DNA of 64,000 nucleotides from positions 131,501 through 195,500 of the forward strand of contig BPKJ01000004.1 of assembly GCA_026005075.1 (NCBI GenBank). Direction: 5' to 3'. The notes under the pieces were generated by a model. The model was given only the letters and a program-made list of their open reading frames with translations, was not told where the DNA came from and ran no database searches. The translations under genes and the position numbers were made by a program. Origin of the DNA: Lysobacteraceae bacterium. GTDB lineage: Bacteria > Pseudomonadota > Gammaproteobacteria > Xanthomonadales > Xanthomonadaceae. Of the stretch, positions 37,373-48,804 are shown piece after piece (the first letter of the stretch is position 1; every line of letters begins with the position of its first letter).

Positions 37373-38341
37373 ATGCCCATGGATCTGCCCGACTACCCCT
37401 TCCGCGGCCACCACCACGAGGTGCGGCCCGGCCTGCGCATGCACTATCTCGATGAGGGGCCGGCCGATGGCGAAGTGGTGCTCATGCTCCACGGCAACCC
37501 GAGCTGGTCCTACTACTGGCGCCACCTGGTGCTGGCGCTGCGCGATCGCTACCGTTGCATCGTTCCCGACCACGTCGGCATGGGGTGGTCCGACAAGCCG
37601 GATGACCGCGGCTACACCTACACCCTCGCCTCGCGGGTGGAGGATCTGGCCCGCCTTCTCGACCACCTCGGTGTCACACGGGAGGTGACCCTCGCGGTGC
37701 ACGACTGGGGCGGCATGATCGGCTTCGGCTGGGCGCTGGCCCGCCCGGAGGCGGTGCGCCGTCTGGTCATCACCAACACTGCGGCCTTCCCGCTGCCTGC
37801 CGCCAAGCCGCTGCCGTGGCAGTTGCGCCTGGGGCGCGATACCGCGCTCGGCGCGCTGCTGATCCGCGGACTCAATGCCTTCGCCGAGGGGGCGGCACGG
37901 CAGGGGGTGGTGCACCCGCTCCCCGCCGCGGTGCGCCGGGCCTACTGCGCGCCCTACGACTCGTGGCGCCATCGCATCGCCACGCTGCGCTTCGTGCAGG
38001 ACATCCCGCTAGGCCCCGGGGACCGGGCATGGCCGCTGGTCGAGGAGGCCGGCCGCCGCCTTTCCGAGTTCGCCGACCGGCCCTGCCTCATCGGCTGGGG
38101 CCTTGCGGATTTCGTCTTCGACCGGCACTTCCTCGACGGCTTCACCCGCGCCCTGCCGGACGCGGAAGTGCATGCCTTCGAGGACGCCGGCCATTACGTG
38201 CTCGAGGACGCCCGCGACCGGCTCGTGCCCGCGATCCGCGCCTTCCTCGACCGTCATCCGCTGGACGGACAGGCACTCAGCCCCCCGGCTCGCAGGGCGA
38301 CAGCGGCGTCGCCAGTGCCGCGTCCCACTCCGCCTGGGTGA
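37373..38341 (+). CDS. alpha/beta hydrolase, haloalkane dehalogenase / OleB-like
   Basis: A ~322-aa alpha/beta hydrolase with an aspartate nucleophile: Asp111 in HDWGGMIGFGW, oxyanion region HGNPSWSYYWRHL and catalytic His in DAGHYVLED. This is the layout of haloalkane dehalogenases and of OleB, the beta-lactone decarboxylase of long-chain olefin synthesis in Xanthomonas-type bacteria; the N-terminal YPFRGHHHEV...GLRMHYLDEG favours the OleB side. No oleA, oleC or oleD is near, so the substrate is open. The first ATG (37373) is used; another lies two codons later. Its last 65 bases overlap the convergent gene, and the tail after FLDRHPLDG looks unconserved. Confidence 0.82.
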   Translation: MPMDLPDYPFRGHHHEVRPGLRMHYLDEGPADGEVVLMLHGNPSWSYYWRHLVLALRDRYRCIVPDHVGMGWSDKPDDRGYTYTLASRVEDLARLLDHLGVTREVTLAVHDWGGMIGFGWALARPEAVRRLVITNTAAFPLPAAKPLPWQLRLGRDTALGALLIRGLNAFAEGAARQGVVHPLPAAVRRAYCAPYDSWRHRIATLRFVQDIPLGPGDRAWPLVEEAGRRLSEFADRPCLIGWGLADFVFDRHFLDGFTRALPDAEVHAFEDAGHYVLEDARDRLVPAIRAFLDRHPLDGQALSPPARRATAASPVPRPTPPG

Positions 38342-39062
38342 GCGAGTGCTCCAGTTCGGGCGGGAAGACGATCTCGACCACGAAGTTCTCCTCCGGACTG
38401 CGGCGCAGGTTGGACATGCCCGAAAAGCGCATCAGGCGACGATCGCGTTCGCGGTAGCTGACCTCGATCGGATCGGCAAACCAGCCAAGAAGGCCGGACA
38501 CCGCGAGCCGGAAGTCGCGAGCGGCCTCGCCGTAGCGCTCGCTGCGGCCGGTCTGGCGCAGACGGAATCCCCACACCGCGAGCCGGCTGGGGATCAGGAA
38601 TCGCAGCGGCAGCGCCTGTCCCGAGGCGAGCGCATCCCACTTGGCACGCACGAACTCGTCGAACCCTGCATCGACCACGAGGGACTCCCCCAGCGGCACC
38701 GCATCCCTCTCCTCGGCCTGGTCGGCACGGCGCCGATACCAGACCGACCCGGTGAGCTTGCCGCGCGCGAACCCTTCCCGGTAACCGAAACGCACGTCCT
38801 CCAGCTCGAACGAGGGCGCCCAGGCAGGATCCGCGTAGCGCACGGTCTTGCGCGCAAAGGCGGTGCCGTCGGGACAGCGGTAGAGGACCCGCCGCTCGAG
38901 CAGGCGGCCGCCTTCGAGGCGAACCACGTGGTCCTCGAGGTAGACCTGCGCGCCGCCCCCGGGCAGGGTGGCCAGTCCCCGGTAGGCATGGCCCTCGATC
39001 GCCGCGACCGGAAGGCTGGCGCCGGCCAGCAGAAGAAACGCCGGGAACAGACAACGCGACAT
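38277..39062 (-). CDS. exported protein of unknown function
   Basis: A 261-aa protein I cannot assign with confidence. It has a clear signal peptide (MSRCLFPAFLLLAGASLPVAA) and a soluble body with no further membrane segment. Features are VYLEDHVVRLEGGRLLERRVLYRCPDG, a charged middle, and SFELEDVRFGYREGFARG. Only one Cys remains inside the body, plus one near the C-terminus. The base composition matches its neighbours, so it is not an obvious import. The ATG has AGGAG at normal spacing. It lies 54 bp upstream of no partner on its strand other than uppP and converges with the OleB-like gene. Confidence 0.7.
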   Translation of the reverse strand: MSRCLFPAFLLLAGASLPVAAIEGHAYRGLATLPGGGAQVYLEDHVVRLEGGRLLERRVLYRCPDGTAFARKTVRYADPAWAPSFELEDVRFGYREGFARGKLTGSVWYRRRADQAEERDAVPLGESLVVDAGFDEFVRAKWDALASGQALPLRFLIPSRLAVWGFRLRQTGRSERYGEAARDFRLAVSGLLGWFADPIEVSYRERDRRLMRFSGMSNLRRSPEENFVVEIVFPPELEHSLTQAEWDAALATPLSPCEPGG

Positions 39063-39116
39063 GGCTCGACTCCTGGGCTGGGCCGTCAGCATGCACGGCT
39101 ACGGTACAACGATTCG

Positions 39117-39908
39117 TCAGGCTGCCGGACCGAGACCCAGCAGCAGCGCCAGGCCAAGCACGATGCGGTACCACGCGAACGGCACGAAGGAGTGCTGCCT
39201 GACGTAGCCGAGCAGCCAGCGCACGGCCGCGAATCCGGTCACCGTCGCCGCCGCCAGCGCCACCGCCAGCTCGCCCCAGTCCTCGCCGCCCTGCCCGCGC
39301 AGCAGGTAGCGCAGCAGCGCGAAGCCGGTCGCCGCAAACATGGTCGGGATGCCGACCAGGAAGGCGAACTCCGTGGCCGCCGTCCGCCGGCCGACACCCG
39401 CCAGCATGGCCGCGAAGATCGCCGCCGCCGAGCGTGAGGTGCCGGGAAACACCGCGGCCACCACCTGCGCCACCCCTACCGCCACCGCCACCCCCCAGCC
39501 GATCCGGGCCTGGTCGGCCAGCGTGGGGGTGCGACGCTCGATGAGCAGGATCGCGATCCCGCCGATCAGCAGCGCCAGGGCCACCGGGGCGACGGTTTCC
39601 GGCAGTTCCGCGCCGGCGAGCTTGGCGGCAAGACCCAGCACCGCGGTGACCGCGAAGGCCAGCGCAAGCTTGAGCAGGTAGTCGCGCTGTCCGGGATCGC
39701 GCCAGCCGCGGGCAAGCTCGGCGAGGCGACGGCGGTAGACGAGGCAGACGGCGAGGATCGCGCCGGACTGGATGGCGATGTTGAACAGTTCCGAGCGCGG
39801 CCCCAGCCAGTGCTGGGCAATGAGGAGATGGCCGGTGCTGGAGATCGGCAGGAACTCGGTCAGGCCCTCCAGCGCACCGAGCAGGAGGGCGGCGAGCAGT
39901 TCGTTCAC
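39117..39908 (-). CDS. uppP: undecaprenyl-diphosphatase UppP (BacA)
   Basis: A 263-aa membrane phosphatase that recycles undecaprenyl diphosphate to the monophosphate carrier for peptidoglycan and O-antigen. The two motifs are LEGLTEFLPISSTGHLL at residues ~13-29 and PGTSRSAAAIFAAMLAG in the middle, which provides the catalytic Ser and Arg. About eight hydrophobic segments are visible. The start is a GTG with AAGGGG seven bases upstream; no ATG fits the family start. The same carrier would be used by the GT2-GtrA protein at 10.7 kb. Confidence 0.95.
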   Translation of the reverse strand: MNELLAALLLGALEGLTEFLPISSTGHLLIAQHWLGPRSELFNIAIQSGAILAVCLVYRRRLAELARGWRDPGQRDYLLKLALAFAVTAVLGLAAKLAGAELPETVAPVALALLIGGIAILLIERRTPTLADQARIGWGVAVAVGVAQVVAAVFPGTSRSAAAIFAAMLAGVGRRTAATEFAFLVGIPTMFAATGFALLRYLLRGQGGEDWGELAVALAAATVTGFAAVRWLLGYVRQHSFVPFAWYRIVLGLALLLGLGPAA

Positions 39909-40027
39909 GTCGGGCCCCTTGGCGGAGGGCGCCAAGCATAGCGGCAAACCGGGCCCACGCGGGGCTTGGCCCGCCGCCCCGGATCATCGACCATGGACGC
40001 CTGTCCGCATCCCCGGGAGCCCCTGCC

Positions 40028-41326
40028 ATGCGCATCCTGCTCGCTCTCGCCCTGCTGCCGGCACTGGCACAGGCCCAGCCCACACCCACGGTCGAGGCCC
40101 TCGCCCGCGGCGTGGACGCCAAGGTGCTGGCCTGGCGGCGCGACATCCACCAGCATCCCGAGCTGAGCAACCGGGAGACGCGGACCGCGGCGCTGGTGGC
40201 CCGCCATCTGCGCGCGCTCGGACTTCTTGACGTGCGCACCGGCCTTGCTCACCACGGGGTCAGCGCAGTCCTGCGCGGCGCGCGGCCGGGCCCGCGCATC
40301 GCGCTGCGCGCCGACATGGACGCGCTGCCGGTGACCGAGGCCGTGGACCTGCCTTTTGCGTCGCGCGTCACCACCGAGTACCGCGGGCAGACCGTGGGGG
40401 TCATGCATGCCTGCGGTCACGATGCCCACACCGCCATCCTGCTGGGCGTGGCCGAAGCGCTTGCCGGCCAGCGCGAGCGCCTCGCCGGCGAGATCCTCTT
40501 CGTGTTCCAGCCGGCCGAGGAAGGGGCGCCGGACGGCGAGGAAGGCGGGGCCAGCCTGATGCTGAAGGAAGGGCTGTTCGAGCGCTTCCGGCCCGAGGCC
40601 ATGTTCGGGCTGCATGTCTGGAGTGCGCTGCACGCGGGCCACATCGGCTACCGCAGCGGTCCGTTCATGGCCGCCTCGGACAGCTTCAGGATCTCCGTCA
40701 TCGGCCGCCAGACCCACGGCTCGCGGCCCTGGGGCGGGGTCGATCCGATCGCCATCTCCGCCCTTCTGATCGCCTCGGCCCAGCAGGTGGTCTCGCGCGA
40801 GCTGGACATCTCCACCCTGCCGGTGGTGCTGAGCTTCGGGGCCATCGACGGCGGGATCCGCAACAACATCATCCCCGACCGGGTGGACATGATCGGCACC
40901 ATCCGCACCTTCGACGAGGCCATGCGGCAGGACGTGTTTCGCCGGCTCGCGCGCATCGCCGAGCACACCGCCGCCGCCCACGGCGCCCGGGTCGAGATGA
41001 GCCTGCCCGATCCCGGCGGCAACCCGGTCACCGTCAACGACCCGGCACTGACCGCGCGCATGCTGCCGTCGCTCCGGCAGGTCGCAGGCAAGGATCGCCT
41101 GCACGAGCTCGGGCTGGTCATGGGTGCGGAGGACTTCAGCTACTACGCCCGCGAGGTCCCCGCGCTGTTCTTCTTCGTCGGCGCGACCCCGCCCGACACG
41201 CCGCTGGACGAGGCTCCGAGCAACCACTCGCCCCATTTCTTCCTCGACGAGGAGGCGCTGCGGGTCGGGCTCAGGGCCATGCTGCAGCTGGTGTCGGACT
41301 ACGGCCTGCTGGCCGCGGACTCCTGA
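40028..41326 (+). CDS. M20 family metallo-amidohydrolase, exported
   Basis: A 432-aa amidohydrolase/aminoacylase of the M20D group with a signal peptide (MRILLALALLPALAQA). Conserved motifs are WRRDIHQHPELSNRET, RADMDALPVTE, the metal-binding MHACGHDAHTAILLG, FQPAEEG and VMGAEDFSYYAREVPALFFFVG. Related enzymes remove acyl groups from amino acids or open indole-acetyl conjugates; the signal peptide suggests a periplasmic role in peptide or N-acyl amino acid use. It stands alone between uppP (divergent) and a VOC gene. Confidence 0.9.
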   Translation: MRILLALALLPALAQAQPTPTVEALARGVDAKVLAWRRDIHQHPELSNRETRTAALVARHLRALGLLDVRTGLAHHGVSAVLRGARPGPRIALRADMDALPVTEAVDLPFASRVTTEYRGQTVGVMHACGHDAHTAILLGVAEALAGQRERLAGEILFVFQPAEEGAPDGEEGGASLMLKEGLFERFRPEAMFGLHVWSALHAGHIGYRSGPFMAASDSFRISVIGRQTHGSRPWGGVDPIAISALLIASAQQVVSRELDISTLPVVLSFGAIDGGIRNNIIPDRVDMIGTIRTFDEAMRQDVFRRLARIAEHTAAAHGARVEMSLPDPGGNPVTVNDPALTARMLPSLRQVAGKDRLHELGLVMGAEDFSYYAREVPALFFFVGATPPDTPLDEAPSNHSPHFFLDEEALRVGLRAMLQLVSDYGLLAADS

Positions 41327-41407
41327 GCCGACCTCGGCCCGCGCATGCGCCATCGCGCGTGTTGCGGCGTAAGCTAGACATGCCGATGGAGCAGGGAGGA
41401 GGTTCCG

Positions 41408-41794
41408 ATGGCCACACCCAACGACATTGCGCACTTCGCGATCCAGGCCGACGACTGCGAGCGTGCAAGGCGCTTCTACGAGCGCGTCTTCGGCTGGCAT
41501 TTCCTGGCCTGGGGGCCTCCGGGCTCGTGGATGATCCGCACGTCCCTGCACGCGCCGATCTACGGCACCCTGCAGCAGCGCGAGGCTCCCGCCCCCGCCT
41601 CCGGCGGCCTGCGCGGCTTCGAGTGCACGATCGCGGTGACCGACATGGACAGTCTGCCGGAACGCATCACCGCCGCGGGCGGCCGGGTCGTCGCGCCACC
41701 GACCCTGGTCGAGGGCGTGGGCACGGTGCTGCGCTTCGAGGACAGCGAAGGCAATCCGGTCAGCGCCATGCGCTACAGCTCCCACCGCGGCTGA
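41408..41794 (+). CDS. VOC (glyoxalase/bleomycin resistance) family protein
   Basis: A 128-aa vicinal-oxygen-chelate protein. The start HFAIQADDCERARRFYERVFGWHFLAWG and ITAAGGRVVAPPTLVEGVGTVLRFEDSEGNPVSAM follow the family pattern, with putative metal ligands at His10 and the C-terminal Glu region. The family includes enzymes and binding proteins, so the activity is open. A strong ribosome site (AGGGAGGAGG) precedes the ATG. A hairpin with a T-run follows the gene. Confidence 0.85.
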   Translation: MATPNDIAHFAIQADDCERARRFYERVFGWHFLAWGPPGSWMIRTSLHAPIYGTLQQREAPAPASGGLRGFECTIAVTDMDSLPERITAAGGRVVAPPTLVEGVGTVLRFEDSEGNPVSAMRYSSHRG

Positions 41795-41858
41795 GCCGTT
41801 CCGGCGTCCCCGCACGCTGCGCTGGCGGGCAGGGGAACATCCCGGCTGCGACCCTCTC

Positions 41859-41887
41859 GGGCGGGGGTTACACTCCCGCCCCCTTTT
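41859..41887 (+). terminator. intrinsic terminator after the VOC gene
   Basis: GGGCGGG (41859-41865) and CCCGCCC (41875-41881) form a 7-bp stem with a 9-base loop, followed by CC and TTTT (41884-41887). The loop includes TACACT (41869-41874), which could serve as the -10 box of the arfB group; the two roles may be combined in this short gap. Confidence 0.5.
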
Positions 41888-41902
41888 CTCCGGTCCGGGT
41901 CC

Positions 41903-42331
41903 ATGCTGCGCCTGACTCCATCCATCGTCATCCCCGAGGAGGAACTCGTCGAGCGCTTCCTGCGCGCCAGCGGACCGGGGGGACAGAACGTCAACAAGCT
42001 CGCCACCGCGGTCGAGCTGCGCTTTGACGTCGGCGCCTCGCGCGCGCTGCCCGAGGCCCTGCGCCGCCGCGTGCTGGCGCGCCGGGATCGGCGCATCAAC
42101 GGGGATGGGGTTCTGGTCATCCTCGCCCAGCGCTACCGCACCCAGGAACGCAACCGCGAGGACGCCCGGCAGCGGCTTCTGGCCGTGCTGCAGGCCGCCC
42201 TCAAGCCACCCCGGCCGAGGATTCCGACCCGTCCGACCCGGGGCTCGGTGGAGCGCCGCATGGTCAGCAAGCGGGAGCGTGCCGCGATCAAGCGCCAGCG
42301 CGCCGCGCGCAGCTGGGAGCAGGACACATGA
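41903..42331 (+). CDS. arfB: ribosome-rescue peptidyl-tRNA hydrolase ArfB
   Basis: ArfB/YaeJ (142 aa) frees stalled ribosomes that lack a stop codon. The catalytic GGQ is at residues 26-28 (SGPGGQNVNK), and the C-terminal basic tail (VSKRERAAIKRQRAARSW) is the part that enters the empty mRNA channel. Length is typical. It overlaps the acyltransferase gene by 4 bases (ATGA), tying it to the signalling genes downstream. Confidence 0.94.
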   Translation: MLRLTPSIVIPEEELVERFLRASGPGGQNVNKLATAVELRFDVGASRALPEALRRRVLARRDRRINGDGVLVILAQRYRTQERNREDARQRLLAVLQAALKPPRPRIPTRPTRGSVERRMVSKRERAAIKRQRAARSWEQDT

Positions 42332-42954
42332 GCGATCCGCTGGGCTCCGTGCTCGTCCCGCCCCGGGCCCCGCGTCGCGGCAACCGCCTGAGCCGGTGGA
42401 TCGGCCGCACCCTGCTCCGGCTCGGCGGCTGGCGGGTGGAGGGCGCGTTTCCGGACGTCGACCGCCTGCTGATCATCGTCGCCCCGCACTCCTCGGCCTG
42501 GGACGCGTTCTGGGGCCTGGCCGCCAAGCTCGCGCTGGGGCTGGATCTGCGCTTCATGGCCAAGGCCGAGCTGTTCTCCGGGCTGCAGGGCCTGTTCACG
42601 GGCCCGCTGCTGCGCCGCTTCGGTGCGATTCCTACCGACCGCCACGCCGCGCGCGGCGCGGTCGGATCCTCGGTCGCCGCCTTCGCGGCCCATCCACGGC
42701 TGTGGCTCCTGCTCGCCCCGGAAGGCACGCGCAAGCCCGTGGAGCGATGGCGCACCGGCTTCTGGCACATTGCCCGGCAGGCCGGGGTACCGGTGCTCTG
42801 CGGCTTTTTCCATTATCCCGAGCGCCGCATCGGCCTGGGTCAGGTATTCTGGCCCAGCGACGACATGGAGGCCGACATGGCAAGGCTGCGCGCATACTAC
42901 CGGCCCTTCATCGGACGCCACCGCGGCACCGTCCCGGAGCGGTCCCGAGGCTAG
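42328..42954 (+). CDS. PlsC-like 1-acyl-glycerol-phosphate acyltransferase
   Basis: A 208-aa acyltransferase of the lysophospholipid acyltransferase family. The catalytic HX4D is His54-Asp59 (APHSSAWDAFW). FMAKAELF and LLLAPEGTRKPVERWRTGFWHIA supply the substrate-binding Glu-Gly-Thr-Arg motif. The N-terminus lacks a long membrane segment, so it is probably a peripheral membrane enzyme. It sits between arfB (ATGA overlap) and the hybrid kinase (4-bp gap). Confidence 0.88.
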   Translation: MSDPLGSVLVPPRAPRRGNRLSRWIGRTLLRLGGWRVEGAFPDVDRLLIIVAPHSSAWDAFWGLAAKLALGLDLRFMAKAELFSGLQGLFTGPLLRRFGAIPTDRHAARGAVGSSVAAFAAHPRLWLLLAPEGTRKPVERWRTGFWHIARQAGVPVLCGFFHYPERRIGLGQVFWPSDDMEADMARLRAYYRPFIGRHRGTVPERSRG

Positions 42955-42958
42955 TCCG

Positions 42959-45988
<3,030 letters not shown>

Positions 45989-45995
45989 CCCTGCA

Positions 45996-46376
45996 ATGAG
46001 CCGCCTTGCCCGCATTCTCAGCGTCGAGGACGAACCGGACCTGCGGCTGATCATCCAGCTCGCGCTGGAGACGGTCGGTGGTCTCGAGGTGGAGCTTTGC
46101 GCATCCGGCGCGGAGGCGCTGCGCATCGCCCGCAGCTGCCGTCCCGACCTGATCCTGCTGGACGTGATGATGCCCGGTCTCGACGGCCCGGACACCCTCC
46201 GCGCACTGCGCGAGGATCCGGCCACCCGCGACATCCCGGTGGTGTTCATGACCGCCAAGGTGCAGCCGGGCGAGGTCGAGCAACTGATGGCCATGGGCGC
46301 GCTTGGGGTCATCGCCAAGCCGTTCGACCCGATGCGGCTCGCCCAGCAGTTGCAGGAGATCTGGGAGCGACGATGA
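45996..46376 (+). CDS. single-domain response regulator (CheY-like)
   Basis: A 126-aa receiver with phospho-acceptor Asp56 (LILLDVMMPGLDG), acidic pair Glu11-Asp12, Thr in VVFMTAKVQPG and Lys in GVIAKPFDP. It has no output domain, so it may carry phosphate from the HPt domain of the kinase just upstream to another protein, or act by binding. It starts 7 bases after the kinase and overlaps the diguanylate cyclase by 4 bases. Confidence 0.94.
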   Translation: MSRLARILSVEDEPDLRLIIQLALETVGGLEVELCASGAEALRIARSCRPDLILLDVMMPGLDGPDTLRALREDPATRDIPVVFMTAKVQPGEVEQLMAMGALGVIAKPFDPMRLAQQLQEIWERR

Positions 46377-48001
46377 ACAGCGACCGCGCGGCCGAGGCCC
46401 GCCGCAAGCTCGACCTGCTGCGCCGCGACTACGTCCAGCGCACGCGGACGGTGCTGACGACCCTGGCCGAGCGCATCGCCCACAACCGCAGCCCGGACCT
46501 GCTGCCCGAGCTGATCGCGCAGCTCCATCGCCTCGCCGGATCGGGTGGCAGCTTCGGCTTCGACGATCTCTCCCACGCTGCACGGCGTCTGGAAGCCAGG
46601 GTGGAGGCGTGGTCGCGGCGAACGGAGGCAATCGACTACGAGGCGCTGGCCCAGGCCATCGCGGAACTGTCCGCCCTGCTCGCGCCCGATCGCGGAACCG
46701 CCGTTTCCACGTCCACGCGCGCCGCACACAAGCCCGGCCCGGTCATCCTCTGGCAGCACGCCGAGGCGGCCGAGGACGCGTGGCTGGTCTCGACCCTGCG
46801 CAGCTTCGGCCACTGGGTGGCTCGGGTGCACACCGCCAAGGAACTTGCGCAGGCCATCGCGCAGGAGAAGCCCGAGGCGGTGCTGGTCGACCTCGACCAG
46901 CGGGGGACCGACGCGGCAGCACGCACCTCGCTCCTCGAGGAGCTCGAGGCCGTCCGCACCCGTACCCGGGAAGCCGACTGGTCGCTGCTGGTGGCCAGCG
47001 TGGAGGACCATTTCGCGCTGCGCCTGCAAGCCGCCCGGCTGGGCGTCGCAAGCTTCCTGCGGCGTCCCTTCGATCCGATGCTGCTGGTGGAACGGCTGGA
47101 GGGCTTCCGCCGCGCCGAGCAGGCCGAGCCCGGCCGGGTACTGCTGATCGACGACGACGAGCTTCTGGCCCAGCATCACGCCGCCGTGCTGGAGACCGCC
47201 GGTTTCGAGACCCGGGTCTGCACCGAACCCGCGCGTGCACTGGAGGTGTTGCCGCGCTTCCAGCCCGAGCTCGTGCTGATCGACATGTACATGCCGGAAT
47301 GCTCCGGACCGGAGCTGGCGCGGGTGATCCGTCAGCACGACACGTGGATGGCCCTGCCCCTGGTGTTCCTTTCGGCCGAGACCGACCAGGCCATGCAGAT
47401 CGCCGCGACCAGCGAGGGGGCCGACGACTTCCTCACCAAGCCGATCGCGGACGGGCACCTCGTCGCCTCGGTACGCGCCCGCATCCAGCGGGCCCGCCAG
47501 CTGGCGAGGCTGATGGACCACGACGGGCTGACCGGACTGTTCAACCACCGCCGGATCAAGGAGGAGCTCGGCGCCCAGGTGGCCCGCACGAGCGACCTCG
47601 ATCTCGGGCTGTGCGCGGCGATGATCGACCTCGACCGTTTCAAGCAGATCAACGACCGCCACGGCCATCCGGTCGGCGACATCGTGCTCAAGGCGCTGGC
47701 CCACCTGCTGCGCAAGCGGCTGCGCGAGGGCGACGCCGTAGGCCGCTACGGCGGCGAGGAATTCCTCCTCCTGCTGCCAGGCTGCGCGGCCGCCGACGCC
47801 CTGCGCCTGCTGGACCGCCTGCGCAGCCTGTTCGGCGCACTGCGCTTTGGCTCCCCGGTCGGCGAGTTCTCGGCCACGTTCTCGGCCGGGGTCGCGGAGC
47901 TCGGCAGGGGCGAGACCGGGGAGATGCTCCTCGAGCGCGCCGACAGGGCGCTGTACCAGGCCAAGCGTGAAGGGCGCAACCGCGTCCGGCTCGCCGACTG
48001 A
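46373..48001 (+). CDS. HPt-receiver-receiver-GGDEF diguanylate cyclase
   Basis: A 542-aa cytoplasmic protein that should make c-di-GMP. The N-terminal HPt domain has His52 (LHRLAGSGGSFGF). A first, degenerate receiver follows (~residues 120-245). A full receiver comes next, with DDDE at its start and Asp304 (LVLIDMYMPECSG). The GGDEF domain (~residues 380-540) has the active-site motif GGEEF (460-464) and an inhibitory I-site RxxD (Arg451, Asp454) five residues before it, so product feedback is expected. With the upstream kinase and receiver it makes a phosphorelay ending in c-di-GMP. It converges with bioH. Confidence 0.94.
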   Translation: MNSDRAAEARRKLDLLRRDYVQRTRTVLTTLAERIAHNRSPDLLPELIAQLHRLAGSGGSFGFDDLSHAARRLEARVEAWSRRTEAIDYEALAQAIAELSALLAPDRGTAVSTSTRAAHKPGPVILWQHAEAAEDAWLVSTLRSFGHWVARVHTAKELAQAIAQEKPEAVLVDLDQRGTDAAARTSLLEELEAVRTRTREADWSLLVASVEDHFALRLQAARLGVASFLRRPFDPMLLVERLEGFRRAEQAEPGRVLLIDDDELLAQHHAAVLETAGFETRVCTEPARALEVLPRFQPELVLIDMYMPECSGPELARVIRQHDTWMALPLVFLSAETDQAMQIAATSEGADDFLTKPIADGHLVASVRARIQRARQLARLMDHDGLTGLFNHRRIKEELGAQVARTSDLDLGLCAAMIDLDRFKQINDRHGHPVGDIVLKALAHLLRKRLREGDAVGRYGGEEFLLLLPGCAAADALRLLDRLRSLFGALRFGSPVGEFSATFSAGVAELGRGETGEMLLERADRALYQAKREGRNRVRLAD

Positions 48002-48018
48002 GTGCGCCAGGGCGCGGC

Positions 48019-48804
48019 TCAGGGCCTCACCGCATCCCCCTCCGGCCAGGCGGCGAGCGCCTGTGCGAGCTCCTCGGCGTGGCTGAGAAAGGGCGCGTGC
48101 CCGGCCCCGTCGAGACGCAGGAAACGCCCCCGTGGGCAGGCCCGGGCCGCCGCCTGCATCGCCTGCCACGGCACCAGCCGGTCGCGCCGGCCGCCGATCC
48201 ACAGGCTGGGCACGGCAAGCTGCGGCAAGGCGCCGCGCAGATCGGTCTGCGCCAGCAGCGCAAGCCCCTGCCCGAGCACCTCGGGCGCCGGCTCGCCCCG
48301 GCTGAAGACCTGCTGGCGCAGCAGCCGCAGTTCCTCGCGCATGCGCTCCGAGCCGTGGGCCTCGAGGGCGAGGAAGCGATCGACGGTGCCCCGGTAATCG
48401 GCGGCCAGCCCGCTCGCGAAACGCGCGAAGACCTCGGTCTCCACGGCGTGCGGCCAGTCCGCCGCACGCACGAAGCGCGGTGAGGCGCACAGCGCCACGA
48501 CTCCGGTCACCTGCCGCGGGGCCCGCAGTGCCGCCGACAGCGCGATCAGGCCGCCCAGCGACCAGCCCAGCCAGGGCGCGGGCGGGAGCCGTTCCAGCAA
48601 CCGCCCCACCACGGCATCGAGCCCCTCCAGCCCACCCGCATCGCGGCTACGGCCATGGCCTGGCAGGTCGACGAGATGGAGGGTGTGGGTCGCCGCAAGC
48701 TGCACCGTCAGCGGTTCGAACACGCCGGCGTGCATGGCCCAGCCGTGCAGCAGCACCAGCGCCGGCCCGCGGCCGCGGACCTCCACATGCAGCCCGTCGC
48801 TCAC
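48019..48804 (-). CDS. bioH: pimeloyl-ACP methyl ester esterase BioH
   Basis: An alpha/beta hydrolase (261 aa) that cleaves pimeloyl-ACP methyl ester at the end of the BioC-BioH pimelate pathway. The nucleophile is Ser82 in GWSLGG, the same number as in E. coli BioH. The oxyanion segment LLHGWAMHAGVFEPL and catalytic His in GAGHAPFLSH are present. The GTG start overlaps the bioF stop (GTGA). BioC, the usual next gene in this order, is not here. Confidence 0.93.
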   Translation of the reverse strand: MSDGLHVEVRGRGPALVLLHGWAMHAGVFEPLTVQLAATHTLHLVDLPGHGRSRDAGGLEGLDAVVGRLLERLPPAPWLGWSLGGLIALSAALRAPRQVTGVVALCASPRFVRAADWPHAVETEVFARFASGLAADYRGTVDRFLALEAHGSERMREELRLLRQQVFSRGEPAPEVLGQGLALLAQTDLRGALPQLAVPSLWIGGRRDRLVPWQAMQAAARACPRGRFLRLDGAGHAPFLSHAEELAQALAAWPEGDAVRP

